Positions 35,301 through 46,685 of a stretch of DNA of 64,000 bases are shown here, in pieces. A program made the translations under genes and the position numbers. The notes beneath the pieces were generated by a model. The model saw only the letters and a program-made list of their open reading frames with translations. It did not search any database and had not been told where the DNA came from. Position 1 is the first letter of the stretch. Each line of letters starts with the position of its first letter. Source of the stretch: Pogona vitticeps (taxonomy: Eukaryota > Chordata > Lepidosauria > Squamata > Agamidae); NCBI RefSeq assembly GCF_051106095.1, contig NC_135791.1:7361001-7425000 (forward strand), in the 5' to 3' direction.

Positions 35301-38300
35301 TGGAATGCCTTTATGGGATGAGAAGCAGTAAATAAATACTTCTGAAAAATCTGAAAGAGAGAGAGAAATGTGAACTAGTTTCTTAATGTGAGACATCAGT
35401 ATTGAAGAGTGTCAGAAAAGAAGGGGTTTTTGCAATGTAACTGCCTATTTTTGGAGTGGAGTAGTATGTTTCATTTGCTCTGGAATGCGACCCCCCCTCT
35501 AAATGGTGGGCTTCTCGAGGTCACTCCATTTAACGTTGCTCTCCTGTTTCTCAGTTTACAAGACAAGTTGCAGCGTAGCAAGAACCCATCAGTGGATGGC
35601 TACGTCCAGGAGATGGAGAAAGAGAAGCGAGAAAAGGATTCTTTACAAAAAGAGCGTGATCTGCTTAGAAAGGTAACTCTTCGAGTGGAAACTGAAAAAT
35701 ATGAGGAAGGGATAATGTAGTGGAAATTGGGACCTCCTTTCATTTTCCTCCATACACTCAGCGGCCTTTGTCCTCTCTACTAGGTGCCCTCTTCAAAATT
35801 GCAGCCTTTGCTTTTGCCAGCGTGGCTCTCACTATAATCTATTCACTTTCAGATCGTGGATAACCAGAAGAAGAAAGCGGATCAGTTGTCTTCACAAGTA
35901 AAGGTGAGACTACTGTTGAAGGCTGAGACAGATGGTTTGTGTGTCCTGCATTACTCCCAGGGCCATTTGCACTTCTCTCCTCTTTGTTTTGCAGGAGCTG
36001 GAAGAACAGATTGCTCAGGAAGAGGGCATGGCTCAGGGCCTGAGAGCAGAAGCACTGAGGCAAGAGAGCGCCCTGCAGCAGTTGCGTGTCGCTGTGAAAG
36101 AGGTAGCCTCCCTTTTCCACCATGGCATCCACTAAGGAAATATCACTGTCAGTGCTGTGGCACAATAAGACTCTCGGTTTAGCTTCTCTGGTCTATTCAG
36201 GTGCTAATGGTTGTTTGGCAGTTCATATTTGTAGCCTTATGGAGGTCCTTACACAGTTACCATCTTTCAGTTCTTTGGCCAATTGTAGTTTTTTCAAATC
36301 ATTGTCCCAATTTGCACTTGTTTTCATGCGTGTTCTTGACACTGTTGGGGTCTTGATTCATAGGATCTTCCTATGTGTGTCAGTGGGTGTGATGCTGTGC
36401 TTCTTGAGAGCACTGTAGCTACTGAAAACTTGATTGTGGTCACAGAAACCATACCTGCTACAAATGGAGGTTGGGTAGAGATTTCTTTGTTCTCCTCGTG
36501 GTGATCCAGTTTGACAGCTGCTTTGTTGTGGTTCCAACTTTTGGGATGAACATAAGTCACGCTCTTGACTTGAACTTGTGCTCCCAGTATTTTTTTTTTA
36601 AGACCAGTGAAATTCATGCTGACAGGCTGTTTGGGCATACAGTTAAGGGTTAAACCCCAGAAAGCTGCAGAAACCATTAGAATACAAGGAAGTTGTAAAT
36701 GATTGATCAATCTTCATGATCACAGTAGAGCCCATTAGAGTCTCTGGAAGATAATGTAGCCAGAGGGCTGCACAGGCTTGGCTCAATGTACACAGAGGTC
36801 TGTTTTCACACTCTTATCTGAGAATCACTGATGAAGAACACTATAGGGGATCTTATGTATCATTAATCAGAATTGTTTCTGTCTGTAGCTTTAGATCCAG
36901 CCATCCTTGGAGGTATTCTGATTGAGTGAGGGAGTAGTAGTATATGGGTAGATACCAATTTCAGGCATGAGGGTGGATAGAGATAGAGTTGAATCTCTAA
37001 ATCATAAGCTCTGTACTGTGTCCAGCAAGTGAAGCATAGATTTGAAAGACTTTTCTGAAAATGTAGCAGAGAATTCTAACTTCCTGTGTGTTAATGTCAG
37101 GCAAAGTCTTGTGGTGTAGTTTTGCGCCTGGTGCAACATGGATCAGGTGTTGGAAACATAAACTTAACACTAATTAGTATCTTCCTGTCCCTCCCTATTT
37201 TACTGTTTAAAGCCATTTTTGATTCTTAAAGGCTCCCCACCATTCCAAGTCTCCCAAAGCTCTAGGGCTGAGGGAGCCTCAGAGCCTGCCTCAGAGCCGG
37301 ACACGGGGGGCGGGGGGGGGGGAATAGGAAGCTTAAACTAGTGTAAGTTAAATGTTTCTGGTGTCTGTTCCGAGTCATGTTGGGCACAAAGTTACACAAC
37401 AGATTTTGTCCATTATTTCTGCAGGTGAGATGGGAACAATTGTTTAGAATTTATGGTTTCTATGAAATCATAGTGTCAGATCGCTCTGCATATAATATTT
37501 CTTGCCTCCCTCAACACAGTGATCTCAGATTCTGTAGGAAAATATTTTAAAGTACTGTAGTTGCTTCTGTCATTCCGTAGGTTGCTTAATACGTCATATA
37601 GATATGAAATAAGATATTATAGAACTGCAGCCTCTCACTAGGGGGCGCTGGAGAACAGGCATGGTCCCTCACCCTCCAGTCTGTCTGTCTGTCTGTCTCT
37701 CTAGCTATCTGCACAGAATCAGGAACTGATGGAGAAAAACCTGACTCTTCAAGAGCATCTCCGGCAGATGGAGCTCAGTCAGCCCCTCTCCGATGAGACA
37801 GCCCGTCTTACCCAAGAGTTGCACAAGGAGTTGGCCAGCTGTCTAGAGGACCTGCAGTCTGTCTATAGTGTTGTAACTCAGAGGGCACAAGGAAAGGATC
37901 CCAATTTGTCATTACTTTTGGGGATTCACAGTAAGTAAAACTGCTACCAAACCACCCAAATGCACTGGCTCTCATGAAGCTGAGTAAGATTAGGCCCAAT
38001 TTATACTTGAATGGAGCCCCACCAAGGGATACCACGGATACTCAGGTTGAGCTAAGACAGAATGCTGCTTCTAGTCGTTGGCCTTAGTAAGGCAGCTTCC
38101 TACATTCCTGCATTTGAAGTCTTGTTTGTTTCTTCCAAAAGCTAGTGGTGAGTAAAAACTTTGTGATTCTGGAGATGTGATGCAGGGAGGCAGAGCTCGG
38201 GGCTTTCCAGATATTGCTGAACTACAACTTCCTTCGTTGTCAGTCTGACAGTTGACAGGGCCAGCTAGGACCAATGACAACTGCAATCCAGCAATACCTG

Positions 38301-38877
38301 GAGGGCCACAGGTTTCTAGTCCTCAAGGCCTCTCCTGATCAGCCAGGTGCCTATTTGTGCTTCAGCAGCGAGCAGGCTGGCTAGAGTGGGAGAACAGCAG
38401 CCTAAAAATAAAACAAACAAAACAAAGTGGGAGTTCTGTGTTGAGGAAATCTTTTGAATGTTTGCTCTGCCCAGTTTATTGAAATATGTTTGTTCCACAT
38501 AAGAATATCCTCAAGATTTGCCTCCTGCAGGATTTATGCCCGTGATATTCTGCATTTCCTCATCTGGTTTATACACCATTGGAGACGGATAACAATGAGG
38601 GCTAGAAACAGGCCTTTCTTTTAAGAAAAAAACACTTAGGTTCTAGCTTTTTGTGGAATATCTGGAGTCCCCAAATGGCAACTTTAGTCTAATCTGTGCC
38701 TTTGATTTTGCAGCTGTGCATTGCTCAGTGAAAGAAAAGGAAGATTTGCTGCAGCCAAACATGCTAGCAAAGAAGCTGGAAGAAGTAAAACATTTGCACA
38801 AAGAGGTTGAGGATTTGCGGACAGCTATTTCTGACAGATACGCCCAGGATATGGGTGATAACTGCATCACGCAGTGA
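24991..38877 (+). CDS. CEP85: CEP85, centrosomal protein 85 (12 coding exons)
   Basis: Coiled-coil centrosome protein; known in human to restrain NEK2 and to bind STIL in centriole duplication. Exons: 24991-25065, 26845-27524, 28791-28924, 29842-29959, 30421-30606, 33175-33327, 33575-33729, 35555-35672, 35853-35903, 35995-36102, 37705-37930, 38714-38877 (stop TGA). Phases join throughout, giving about 720 residues against 762 in human. Landmarks shared with remembered human CEP85: FCSSS and IPTAHVMPS near the N-terminus, [16 protein letters not shown]-like text in exon 4, [20 protein letters not shown] in exon 6, [12 protein letters not shown] and LSLLLGIHS in exon 11, and the C-terminus [16 protein letters not shown]. 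From exon 4 on it is nearly continuous heptad-type coiled coil. The human N-terminal exon (about 45 residues) was not found; translation may start at ATG 25011 in the first exon listed, which has A at -3 and G at +4. Confidence 0.95.
26250..26321. repeat. (TTG)n microsatellite
   Basis: About 24 pure TTG units in the CEP85 intron before exon 26845-27524. It is followed at 26325 by a 'CCCAAGGCATCTCACAAC' repeat, of which it is probably the antisense tail. Confidence 0.95.
27591..28023. mobile_element. Tc1/mariner-type MITE, 'CAGTGGTGCC' family, copy 3
   Basis: 433 bp from CAGTGGTGCCTTGCATTATGACG to CGAGGCACCACTG with TA on both sides. Its inner text (AATTCGTTCCAGCG, AAACGTCGTAATGC, GAGAATCGGTTCCCGAAGCA) is shared with copies 5 and 7. 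Intron of CEP85. Confidence 0.9.
29020..29195 (+). mobile_element. Sauria-type SINE (tRNA head, BovB-like tail)
   Basis: Head TGTGATGGCTCAGGGGG with B box GAGTTTGAATCCC. Tail GGGTCACTATAAGTCAGTTCTGCCTTGACAACAC resembles the BovB-derived end of Sauria SINEs. CEP85 intron. Confidence 0.65.
29449..29660 (+). mobile_element. tRNA-derived SINE, common squamate type
   Basis: Starts GAGGCAGTGTGGTGCAGTGGCTAGAGTGTTGAACTAGGAC (A box) and contains GAATTCAGAACCC (worn B box), CACTGGGTTACTTTGGCCAG and CTCTCAGTGTGACTGACTTCACTG. The typical order of this SINE is kept. CEP85 intron. Confidence 0.65.
30864..31657. mobile_element. Tc1/mariner-type MITE, 'CAGTGGTGCC' family, copy 4, with internal tandem repeat
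   Basis: 794 bp between TA duplications (30862-30863, 31658-31659). Left end CAGTGGTGCCTCGACTTATG, right end CATAAGTCAAGGCACCACTG. The inner arms read ACGACCATTTCGAGTTACGACC and ACCATTTCGAGTTACGTCC. Between them lies a G/T-rich tandem repeat (31077-31440) that nearly doubles the length. Confidence 0.85.
31077..31440 (+). repeat. Minisatellite, about 50-bp units, G/T-rich
   Basis: Five to seven units begin GATGGGTCTTGGGGGGTTGG and end near CCCCCATTTCC. Unit starts are at about 31077, 31121, 31173, 31222 and 31270, followed by worn units to 31440. It lacks stop codons in several frames, which produces long false open frames on both strands. Confidence 0.85.
32500..32903. mobile_element. Tc1/mariner-type MITE, 'CAGTGGTGCC' family, copy 5
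   Basis: 404 bp from CAGTGGTGCCTCGCATTACG to CGAGGCACCACTG, flanked by TA. Closely similar to copy 3 inside (GAGAATCGGTTCCCGAAGCA, GGGAACCGATCATCGCAAAG). CEP85 intron. Confidence 0.9.
34290..34480 (-). mobile_element. tRNA-derived SINE, antisense, old
   Basis: CATCCTCACAACAACCCTGTGGGG, ACTGGCCCTTGGCTGTC and GAACTTGAACCTGGATCTCCC are the complement of the squamate tRNA SINE body and B box. A poly-T run (34231-34254) stands just before. CEP85 intron. Confidence 0.6.
34579..34694. repeat. Inverted repeat, about 115 bp
   Basis: AATTTATATCAGAAATAGT near 34580 returns in reverse complement as ACTATTTCTGATATAAATT near 34676. The loop contains AGACTAATTTTTG and AGCTTTCATAAAGAC. Possibly a folded old DNA transposon. 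Confidence 0.5.
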
Positions 38878-41255
38878 AGTCAAAAAGAGGGGACATAACA
38901 CTGGGACTGTGGATCTGTTCAAGCTGCTACGAGTGGGTTCATCAGATGTCTCTTTAATATATTCTATTGTGGTGATAGTGCGGCATGTTTGATTCCTTAA
39001 CAGAGAACCCCTAAAGAAAGGCCTTTGGGGGAAAATTGTGATAAACATCTACCTCCCTTTTTTATTTACCTGATCTGGGCAACTGAATGAATAGTTTGCT
39101 GCTCTTGACATCAGTCATAAACACTGGCATAACTGCAGCTGTAGTGCTGGCTCATCCTGGCAGTTACAGCTTTTCTTCAGCCAAGTGTTTGCCATCTCCT
39201 AGGGAAGGGTACTGTTGCGGCCCGTAAACATATCTGTGATTAGCAGCAACACATTTTCCAGATAATATAACTGAGGGAATTTCTGCATCTGTATGCAGAA
39301 TACCTAGTTAATGCAAGAATTTGTGGCCGACTCATTCTAGAAGGAACTGGCTTGGCCTGAATAAAAAGTTCCAAAGTAGTTTGAGCAATGAAGAGAAGTC
39401 TGCTGGCAGCACCCCGTATCTGGGTGACTTGATCAGGAATCTTTTAGTACTGTACTTGGTCTTGATTCCTAACTCAGAATCTATACTGTGGTAGAAGGTC
39501 TAAGTGGTCCTAAAAGCAGTGCACTCCACAAAAAAAAAAAAGCCAAAACAAAGCAAACATCTATAAATCTCCATAAATCACTGGAGGTGGAGTGCTAGAC
39601 ATGACCAGCACAAGTGAAATGGGCCTTTCTCATATTAGTAGACCCATATGGGTTGTAACATTTCCATGCGAGTGCACCTTTTAAACTATATTTTTGTATC
39701 TTTCTCATTCGAGTACTAACTTGACGGGATTTTTTATCCTGAAATGATGCATTTTTATAAATGTATAGTGCAATACAGTACTGAAGTGAGGCTTCATGTT
39801 TAACAAAAAAAAAAAAACACACCTCATCCATTCTTTCCAGTGACTTGTGACACTTCTCCCATCCATATGTATCTTAATTAGAGTGAAGTCTTCACTTATA
39901 AGACAGTAAGGTAATGAGTTCATTGGTTAGACATTAGGGTTCATAATTCTCAAGACTGTAGGTGGTGTTCTTGAATGACTCACTTGCATTTTTAAAAACT
40001 GCGTACCTTGTTAACAAAGTTAACCTTCACCTGATACACCAGTTTTCTACCGACAGGAGTTTCAAATAGGAAAGATCTTTGAATTGTAGTCCTTCACTTC
40101 CCTTCAGAAGTGTTTCATACTCTCCTAAACAAACACTGAAGCAGGTATTCTCAAGACATACGGTTACTAGCTCAACAAGCAGTTTATTGTAAGCCGCCAA
40201 AGAACATCTGTTGATGGCATTATTCCATCCTGTCCTTCTTCCCCCCCCCCCCCCATATATATATATAAAAGGACAAAAGTCATTTTTAAAGGAGTGTCTC
40301 AACATACCGTTGCATATTCTATCAGTTTATGAGCTTTTTCTTCCAAGGACTTCCTATTTGAATACTCCTTGGCAGATCCACAGTGGTGGGTCACAGATAG
40401 CTCTTCACAGCTGATTAAACTGCAGTTTAAAGTAATTCAGTGTACTGTGTCTCCTACTGTATAGCAGACAAAATGTATTCAAACAGGAAGTACTTCTAAG
40501 AAAATGTTCACAAAAGAGTTGAACATAACAATGGAAATGGCTTGTCCTTAGTCTCTCTTTTGCAGTGTGTTGGCCTCCCTCTTCCTTTGTAAGGGCAAGT
40601 GAAGTGGAGCTGCAGGATGATGATACACGATAATCCGCAAAGGTTTAATCCTGCTTTGATTTCCAGAACAGACAAGATGGAAATGGAATTTTTACTAGTG
40701 ACTGTAATTAATATGAGATACAGCTGTATTTCAGTGGGAAGTTTACTTATTATTATTTGCAGTTAAATCAATCAATTCCCCTTGAACACCTGATTTGTGG
40801 CCTGGCATAAAGGATGAACAGTCAGTTTTAAATAGGAAAATCCAAAGTAGCATTTTCTGACAGCAGCAGAAGATAGCTTTCTAAATTCAAGCTCCTGCCA
40901 AGAACAATTCGATCCAAGGATTACAGTCAAACTGCTTAATTTCTGGCAGTTCATGGAAATGTGGCATTAATGAAACATTTGGTCCTCTGACAAACTTCTA
41001 CCCTCCCTGGGTGGTTTGCTTAAAAAGTAAGGGAAACTTTTGTGAAGTCTGAGCTTGATGTGTCCCAGCCAGTGGAAAGAAGAGTCACTTTGTCCTTAGG
41101 CATTTTTCAGCCCTTGTGTGCCAAGGACATGCAAATAAATAATCTCAGGGCCATAGTTTTAATATCATGCATTTGTTGTTGCTTGCACCCAAAGAGGACT
41201 TGTTTGTACTTAATATTTTGCTTACAAAATAAAGTGGGTTGTTTTGAGGGGGGAA
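38878..41255 (+). other. CEP85: Probable CEP85 3' UTR
   Basis: AT-rich non-coding sequence follows the CEP85 stop and has few recognisable repeats. Two polyadenylation signals stand out: AATAAA at 39360-39365 and AATAAA at 41228-41233, the second followed by a GT-rich stretch (GTGGGTTGTTTTG). Use of both is possible. The extent is inferred from the signals, not proven. Confidence 0.4.
40241..40268. repeat. Poly-C run followed by (TA)n
   Basis: Fourteen C bases followed by ATATATATATATA, in the probable CEP85 3' UTR. A length-variable simple repeat. Confidence 0.85.
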
Positions 41256-42539
41256 ATGCCATTCCTATGAAAGGACTGCTTCATTCCAGCTGTGTGCCAC
41301 CCTTAAACTTTGCCATCTCTTTGTCGGAAAGAATTTTCCCCCTTCTTTGGGACTTTTTGTTTTATCATATCCTGATGTGTAACCAGTTATTGCTTTCATA
41401 GCTCTTTAATAGCTAAGACATTCTGGAGGATATGCAATTTAAAATCTTCTGTGCTCAAAATCTACTTGTTCCTTTTTTTAAAGTGGAAATTGTCCACTCT
41501 GTTTTTTTAAGTGTTTAGAATTTTCAACTTTCACTGTAGCCTATACAATCTGGATGACCACAGTCCTGTTGTGCAGTGCGTAAGTGCAGTGGTGTTAATT
41601 GCAGGAGCAAATTGCCATGGGTTTAGTAGCAGCATAACATTCCTTTGTTGTGCATTAGTCGTGTGAGCTGGTACATGACAACAGATACAAGCAGCAGTCA
41701 AACACTACAGTTTTTCTTGTACTTATTCTGGCCAAAGTTATTTTGATTAAAAAATAGCCAGATGTAGTGACCCCCCAAAAATTAAATAAATAAATACAGA
41801 AAGCAGGCAAGATGACTTACTCATGAATCCCCCTATATGCATCTTTGGTAATATTATACCCAGGAATGTAAATATAGCTGTCCCAGTAACCCTACAAAAT
41901 AACTTTTAACAGATGCAAATATGCCAGGTGATGTCAGTATGGATATTCATATATTTACGGGCAATTTACAGTATTAGACCTACCAAAAATAGTAAACAGA
42001 GCAGGAGTGGGGCATGAACCCCATGGTTGGATAGCATTGCTACAGAAGGTGGGAATTGCAATCCAAGACTACCTAAATGGAGGACCCCATAAATTCTCCA
42101 TCCCTGTAGCAGCCCTTGCAACTTCATCTCAGTTAAATGGACAAAAAACCTCCAGAACTAAGCAATTCAGCCTTTTCCCTGGCACAAGTCAGCAGATCAT
42201 TCTTAAAGGAGGGAACGCTTCATCTGGGGCAATCATTTCATAATTAATGAGAAGTGTATTTTGAATCAGCTTCTTGCTAAACCTAGGCCTAATCCGGAAC
42301 AGGGAATGCGTGGCCCTTAAGACGGACGACCACGACCTATAATTCCCTTCCACCAGCAGCACTCCTGCCTAAGCCAGATCGGACACCGCCGTCTAACAAG
42401 CGTGGTTCGCAACCTCGAGGCCCCAGATGTTGGACTGCAACTCCCAGAAGCCTTCAGCACCAGCTGTGCTGGCCAGGATTTCTGGGAGATGCAGTCCATG
42501 AGCCTCTGGAGGGGGCCCTCCGATGTCCTCCTCGGAATC
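41256..42539. other. Intergenic DNA between CEP85 and SH3BGRL3
   Basis: AT-rich and without a recognised exon. Near 42404-42525 it contains a worn palindromic MITE (CCCCAGATGTTGGACTGCAACTCCCAGAAG ... GATTTCTGGGAGATGCAGTCC) directly upstream of the SH3BGRL3 CpG island. Confidence 0.55.
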
Positions 42540-43330
42540 AAAGGGTCCAAGAGCAGTAACAGGCCGGCGGGGGAGAGAGAGAGGAGGGGTAGCCTGGAAG
42601 GCCAGTTCCCGAGAGAGAGAGAGAGAGCGCGACCGGTGCCACGGCCAGCAGCGGCGCGCGGCCGGTCCCGCATGCCCGCGGCCGCCCACCCGATTGGTCC
42701 CGGCGATCAGAAGTGGGAGGGGCCGGGAAGGAGGCCGAGCCTCTCTTCTCTCCCTCCCCCCCCCCCAGCCCTCTTCCCTTCCCTTCCCCAGCCAGCGATC
42801 CAGCCAGCGGCCAAAGAGGCGAGGGAGCGGCTGCTGCGGGGAGCGCGCACCATGGCCACCCTCACCGTCTACAGCACCTCGGTCACGGGCTCGCGGGAGG
42901 TGAGCGGCGCCGGCAGAAGTGAAGCCCCCCCCCTTCGCCCTCGCCCCCGGTAGCCTCGGGCTGCCCTCCTCCCTGGCACTGCCCTCCCGTGCATCCCGCG
43001 TCCCACCTCGCCCTTGCCGGCCTCCTCCGGCGCGCCAGGTGGGCTTGCGCTTCCTCCTCCCGGCTGCGGAGAGCCTCCCCTCCCTCCCTTCCTCCTTCCG
43101 CCGCCCGCTTTGCGATCTCCTTGGGAGGTGGGCGATCTCTCCTCCGCCCCTCCAGATGTGACCATGGGGGGGTTCTCTCCCAGTTCGCCCGCCCCACGCC
43201 CCGTCGGTGCGGTGATCACAGGTGAAACGCGCAAGAGGGGGGGAGGGCAGGACCCCCGCCTTAGCCTGGCGAAGGGAGCGCAGAGAGGCCGGGAGATCCC
43301 CTTCGCCCGCCCGCCCCCCTCCCCTCCGGT
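42540..43330 (+). promoter_or_regulatory. SH3BGRL3: CpG island and promoter of SH3BGRL3
   Basis: A strongly GC- and CpG-rich block surrounds the first coding exon. An inverted CCAAT box (ATTGG) is at 42693-42697, about 155 bp before the ATG, and there is no TATA box, as usual for a broadly expressed gene. A GA dinucleotide run is at about 42613-42629. The GC richness produces very long spurious open frames on both strands, including one of 371 codons on the minus strand. Confidence 0.7.
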
Positions 43331-46300
43331 TAAATGGAGGATCCTTTAAGGCAGCGGATCTTCCCTTCCAGATCCGAAGGCGATCGCCTCCTGCCTGCCT
43401 TCCCTGCCTGCCTGCTTGCGTGCGTAAAATTCCCTTGGCACGGGCGGACGGGCGTCTCCGCAGGGCTGGGGCTGTGTTTGCGCAGGGCGCCGGGCCCCTT
43501 CCCGGCAAGGTGTGGCCGTTCCCGGCTGGCTGGCTGGCCGGTCCTGGCTCTTTGTTTTGCCAGGAGGGAGCGGGAGGGTTCCCCCCCCCCTCGGTTGCCT
43601 TCCCAGCGCAGGCCGGTCGGGCGTTTCAGCTCCCCTTCTCTCTCCCCCTGCCTTTGTTCCGCAGATTAAATCCCAGCAGAGCGAAGTGACCAGGATCCTG
43701 GATGGAAAGAACATCAAATACAATCTGGTGGATATCTCCCAGGACAATGCCTTGCGGGAAGAAATGAGGGCCAAATCCGGCAACCCTAAAGCCATTCCAC
43801 CCCAGATTTTCAATGGGGACCACTATTGTGGGGTGAGTGGAGAGCATCCTGGGGTGCAGCCCGGATTAAAACACTGATCACAAAAGAAAGTCAGGCTTAG
43901 CTATCTGTAGTGACTGGTGGCCGGCGGGGGGGGGGGGGGAGGGGGGCTATTGAAAGGATTAAAAGAACAACTGTATCTGGATAAATTTTTCAGGGGGGAA
44001 AAACCCAAGTATTGTCTGACTTCATGTATTTTCTCCCCTCCTTGGGATGCCAGCATGTTGACAGCAGAAAGATTAGAGATGAGATCAGAGTTAATGGGCC
44101 TTGTATCTCCTGAGCCCACTGATAATCCCAGGACCCCTTCCCCCCCCCACACACACACACAAAGAAGCCAATCTAACGACAATCCAGATAAGGTTCTTGG
44201 CATTATTGATCACCCAAAAATGGCATGGAATGTTTCTTCACCCCATCACATCGGGACAAAACAAAAGGCCTTCCAGTGGCAAAAGGCAATAGGTTTGCTA
44301 AGACTTCCTTTTGTTCCAGCTGTTATTTGTCTGTTCCTTGACAAGAAGGTATATGGCAAATGGCGGAAAATGGGACATTGATTTAAAGCTGTTCATAGGT
44401 CCGTGGCAAAAGGCCTGCCTTTGTAGGTCTAATTCTGTCTGAATCTTGCAAGGTAAAGGTTATGGTGGGGGAATTAAAATGACCATTCTGTCATTAGGCA
44501 GACTACTTCTGCCTAATTTATGTGGTCTAGCTCAGTGGGTTGGAGGCATGGGTGATGACAATTCGGGGCCCTGGCACTTGTGTGGCCTGGGACAAGCTTT
44601 GGGGTCCCAGAGTGCCCCCAGGAGGAGGCACTGGTGAACTACACCAGGCTACTTGACCACCAGGCCAGGTTACCATTAAGGTAGAATTGTAGGTGAACTT
44701 ACATATGCAGTGCCTGTGACAGTGTCAACTTGGTTTTGAGGCATAAAGCCTTGAACCAAATCAGATCTGTGCAAATTAATAAAGCAGGCCTTGCCTGCCT
44801 ACTAGAAAAACATGGTTGTACTGATTTCGGCAGTGGTGGGCAGAAAATAAATCAGGATATACTGGTAGATATCTGGGTGCATAGGTCCAAGGATTTCCAA
44901 GTCCGCCCTAACTTTAATTAGAGCAAGTCACATCTCAGGAAATAAATGCCTCCTTTAATTCAGCTCTGTTGGCTGCTTTTCGAACCCCATTTTAGAGTCT
45001 CTTCCCTCTGATTAACCTGGAAATCAATTCTGTCGTGTCTATGGGTGAAGGAGATAAGTACTCGCTGAAGACGACAGGAATTTTAATCCAACTCATTTGG
45101 AGAGCATCGAGTTGAGGAAGGCTGTTTCAGAGCTTTGACAGTTGGGCCAAATTCAGGGCGTTAGGCTCCTTTTGCAAGGACCACAGATGGCCTTTTTTAT
45201 TATCCTTCTGGAGGGAAGGGTGAGCAGACATCAAGTGAGAATTAAATTGGTTGTTTAAAAGATCCCAAGTTTCTCCTGCTTATTCTCAGCTTTCTTTACC
45301 TCTGCAGTATAGAGCAAAGGGGAAGCCATTTTATTGCTGTTACCCTTAAACAATTTTTGCTGATATGTTGGGGATTACCCAGAGTAGATTCCAATCTATC
45401 TTCTGCCCTGCCACCTTGCACTAAATGAAACAGGTTTTTAAAAAAGGCTACACGGGATGTTTTAAACACAACAGTAAAAAGAAAAGGTGTTATTTTGCAA
45501 GTTGCCTTTGAGAAGACAAACTGGAGTGGCTGTCCAGTAATGATGAAATCCAGGAAGTCAATACTGCCGTTCTGTCTGTCTACGTTCAGCTAGCAAAATG
45601 CATAATAATGCAGTGGGGGTTAGGCTGTGCCAAAATGGGAGGATGTATGAGCTTATTGCTCCAGTGACTCAGTAACAGCTGGGGAAGTAATGAATGCCTG
45701 CCAAGCCCATCTTTGAGATAAAATGAAATCTGAACTGTGCACTTGAGTGAGGGCAGCACATCTATTTATCAATAGGTCCTTCCCTCTCATTTTCTCCTCC
45801 TTAGCTGAAGGCTCCCTTGAGGACATATGAGGAACCTCTAGAATGGAGCTGACTTTTAAGACATAAAATGCATTAACAATGGCCACCTTGCAAATGAAAA
45901 AGCTTTCCTAGTGAACGTTCCCTTTCTCAAAGCTAGCATTCGAAGCTGGTTTTGGAGAAAGGGGGAAGGTGGCTTTGGACCAGACAACCGTGCCGTTTGG
46001 CTCAAGGCCACAGGATGTTTGCAACAGGTTCTCCACTGCGGGAGAACTTTCCATAAGCTGGTGCTTCCCAGATGTTTTAGACTGCAGGCCTCCTCATGGT
46101 TGACTGTGCTGGCTGGAGCTTATGGAAGTTACTATATGTACAGTGGTGCCTCGCAAGACGAATATAATTCATTCCGCAAGTAGCGCTATTTTGCGAAAAA
46201 ATCATCTTGCAAAAAGCGGTTTCCCATAGGAATGCATTGCAATGCATTCCTATGGGAACCTCGCAAGATGAATGACTTTTTTTGTCTTGTGAGGCATCGG

Positions 46301-46685
46301 TCTTGCAAAAAAAATCATCTTGTGAAGCACGGCCATAGAAGAAGCCGTCTTGCAAGGCACCATAGTGATTGCAAAACCATTCGTCTTGCGGGTTTTTCAT
46401 CCCGCGAGGCGTTCGTCTTGCGAGGCACCACTGTACAAACATTTGGAAAGCACCACAGGCCAGGCCATTGTCAAAACATATTCTTGTGTCTTGCCCTGAT
46501 GGTGGTGATGTGACTCTTGTTCCAGTTGTAGCTCTAATAGAAAGCGATTCCTTGCCTTTTGTTGCCTTGTTCTTGACCCAGCATTTGAGTGTGATCTTCC
46601 TTCTTCTCCCACCTGGCAGGACTATGAACTGTTTGTGGAAGCAGTGGAACAGAACACCCTGCAGGAATTCCTGAAGTTAGCCTGA
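42852..46685 (+). CDS. SH3BGRL3: SH3BGRL3, SH3-domain-binding glutamate-rich-like protein 3 (complete, 3 exons)
   Basis: Small thioredoxin/glutaredoxin-fold protein without the redox CxxC pair, abundant in cytosol. Exons 42852-42899, 43665-43832 and 46620-46685 join in phase 0 and encode 93 residues, exactly the human length. The protein reads MATLTVYSTSVTGSRE, then IKSQQSEVTRILDGK, LVDISQDNALREEMRA, GNPKAIPPQIFNGDHYCG and finally DYELFVEAVEQNTLQEFLKL-A; the last exon matches remembered human SH3BGRL3 residue for residue. The start codon is in a good Kozak context (CACCATGG). It lies downstream of CEP85 on the same strand, as in human. Conservation is high enough that identity is not in doubt. 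Confidence 0.98.
46141..46433. mobile_element. Tc1/mariner-type MITE, 'CAGTGGTGCC' family, copy 6
   Basis: 293 bp from CAGTGGTGCCTCGCAAGACG to GCGAGGCACCACTG with TA on both sides. Inside are TTCGTCTTGCG-type blocks and TCCCATAGGAATGCATTGCAATGCATTCCTATGGGA, a perfect-looking hairpin. It lies only about 190 bp before the last SH3BGRL3 exon. Confidence 0.9.

Noticed and set aside
42393-43508. 371-codon open frame on the minus strand across the SH3BGRL3 CpG island
   Set aside because: Very GC-rich DNA has few stop codons. The protein is low-complexity Arg/Gly/Pro, runs antisense to the real first exon and has no domain.
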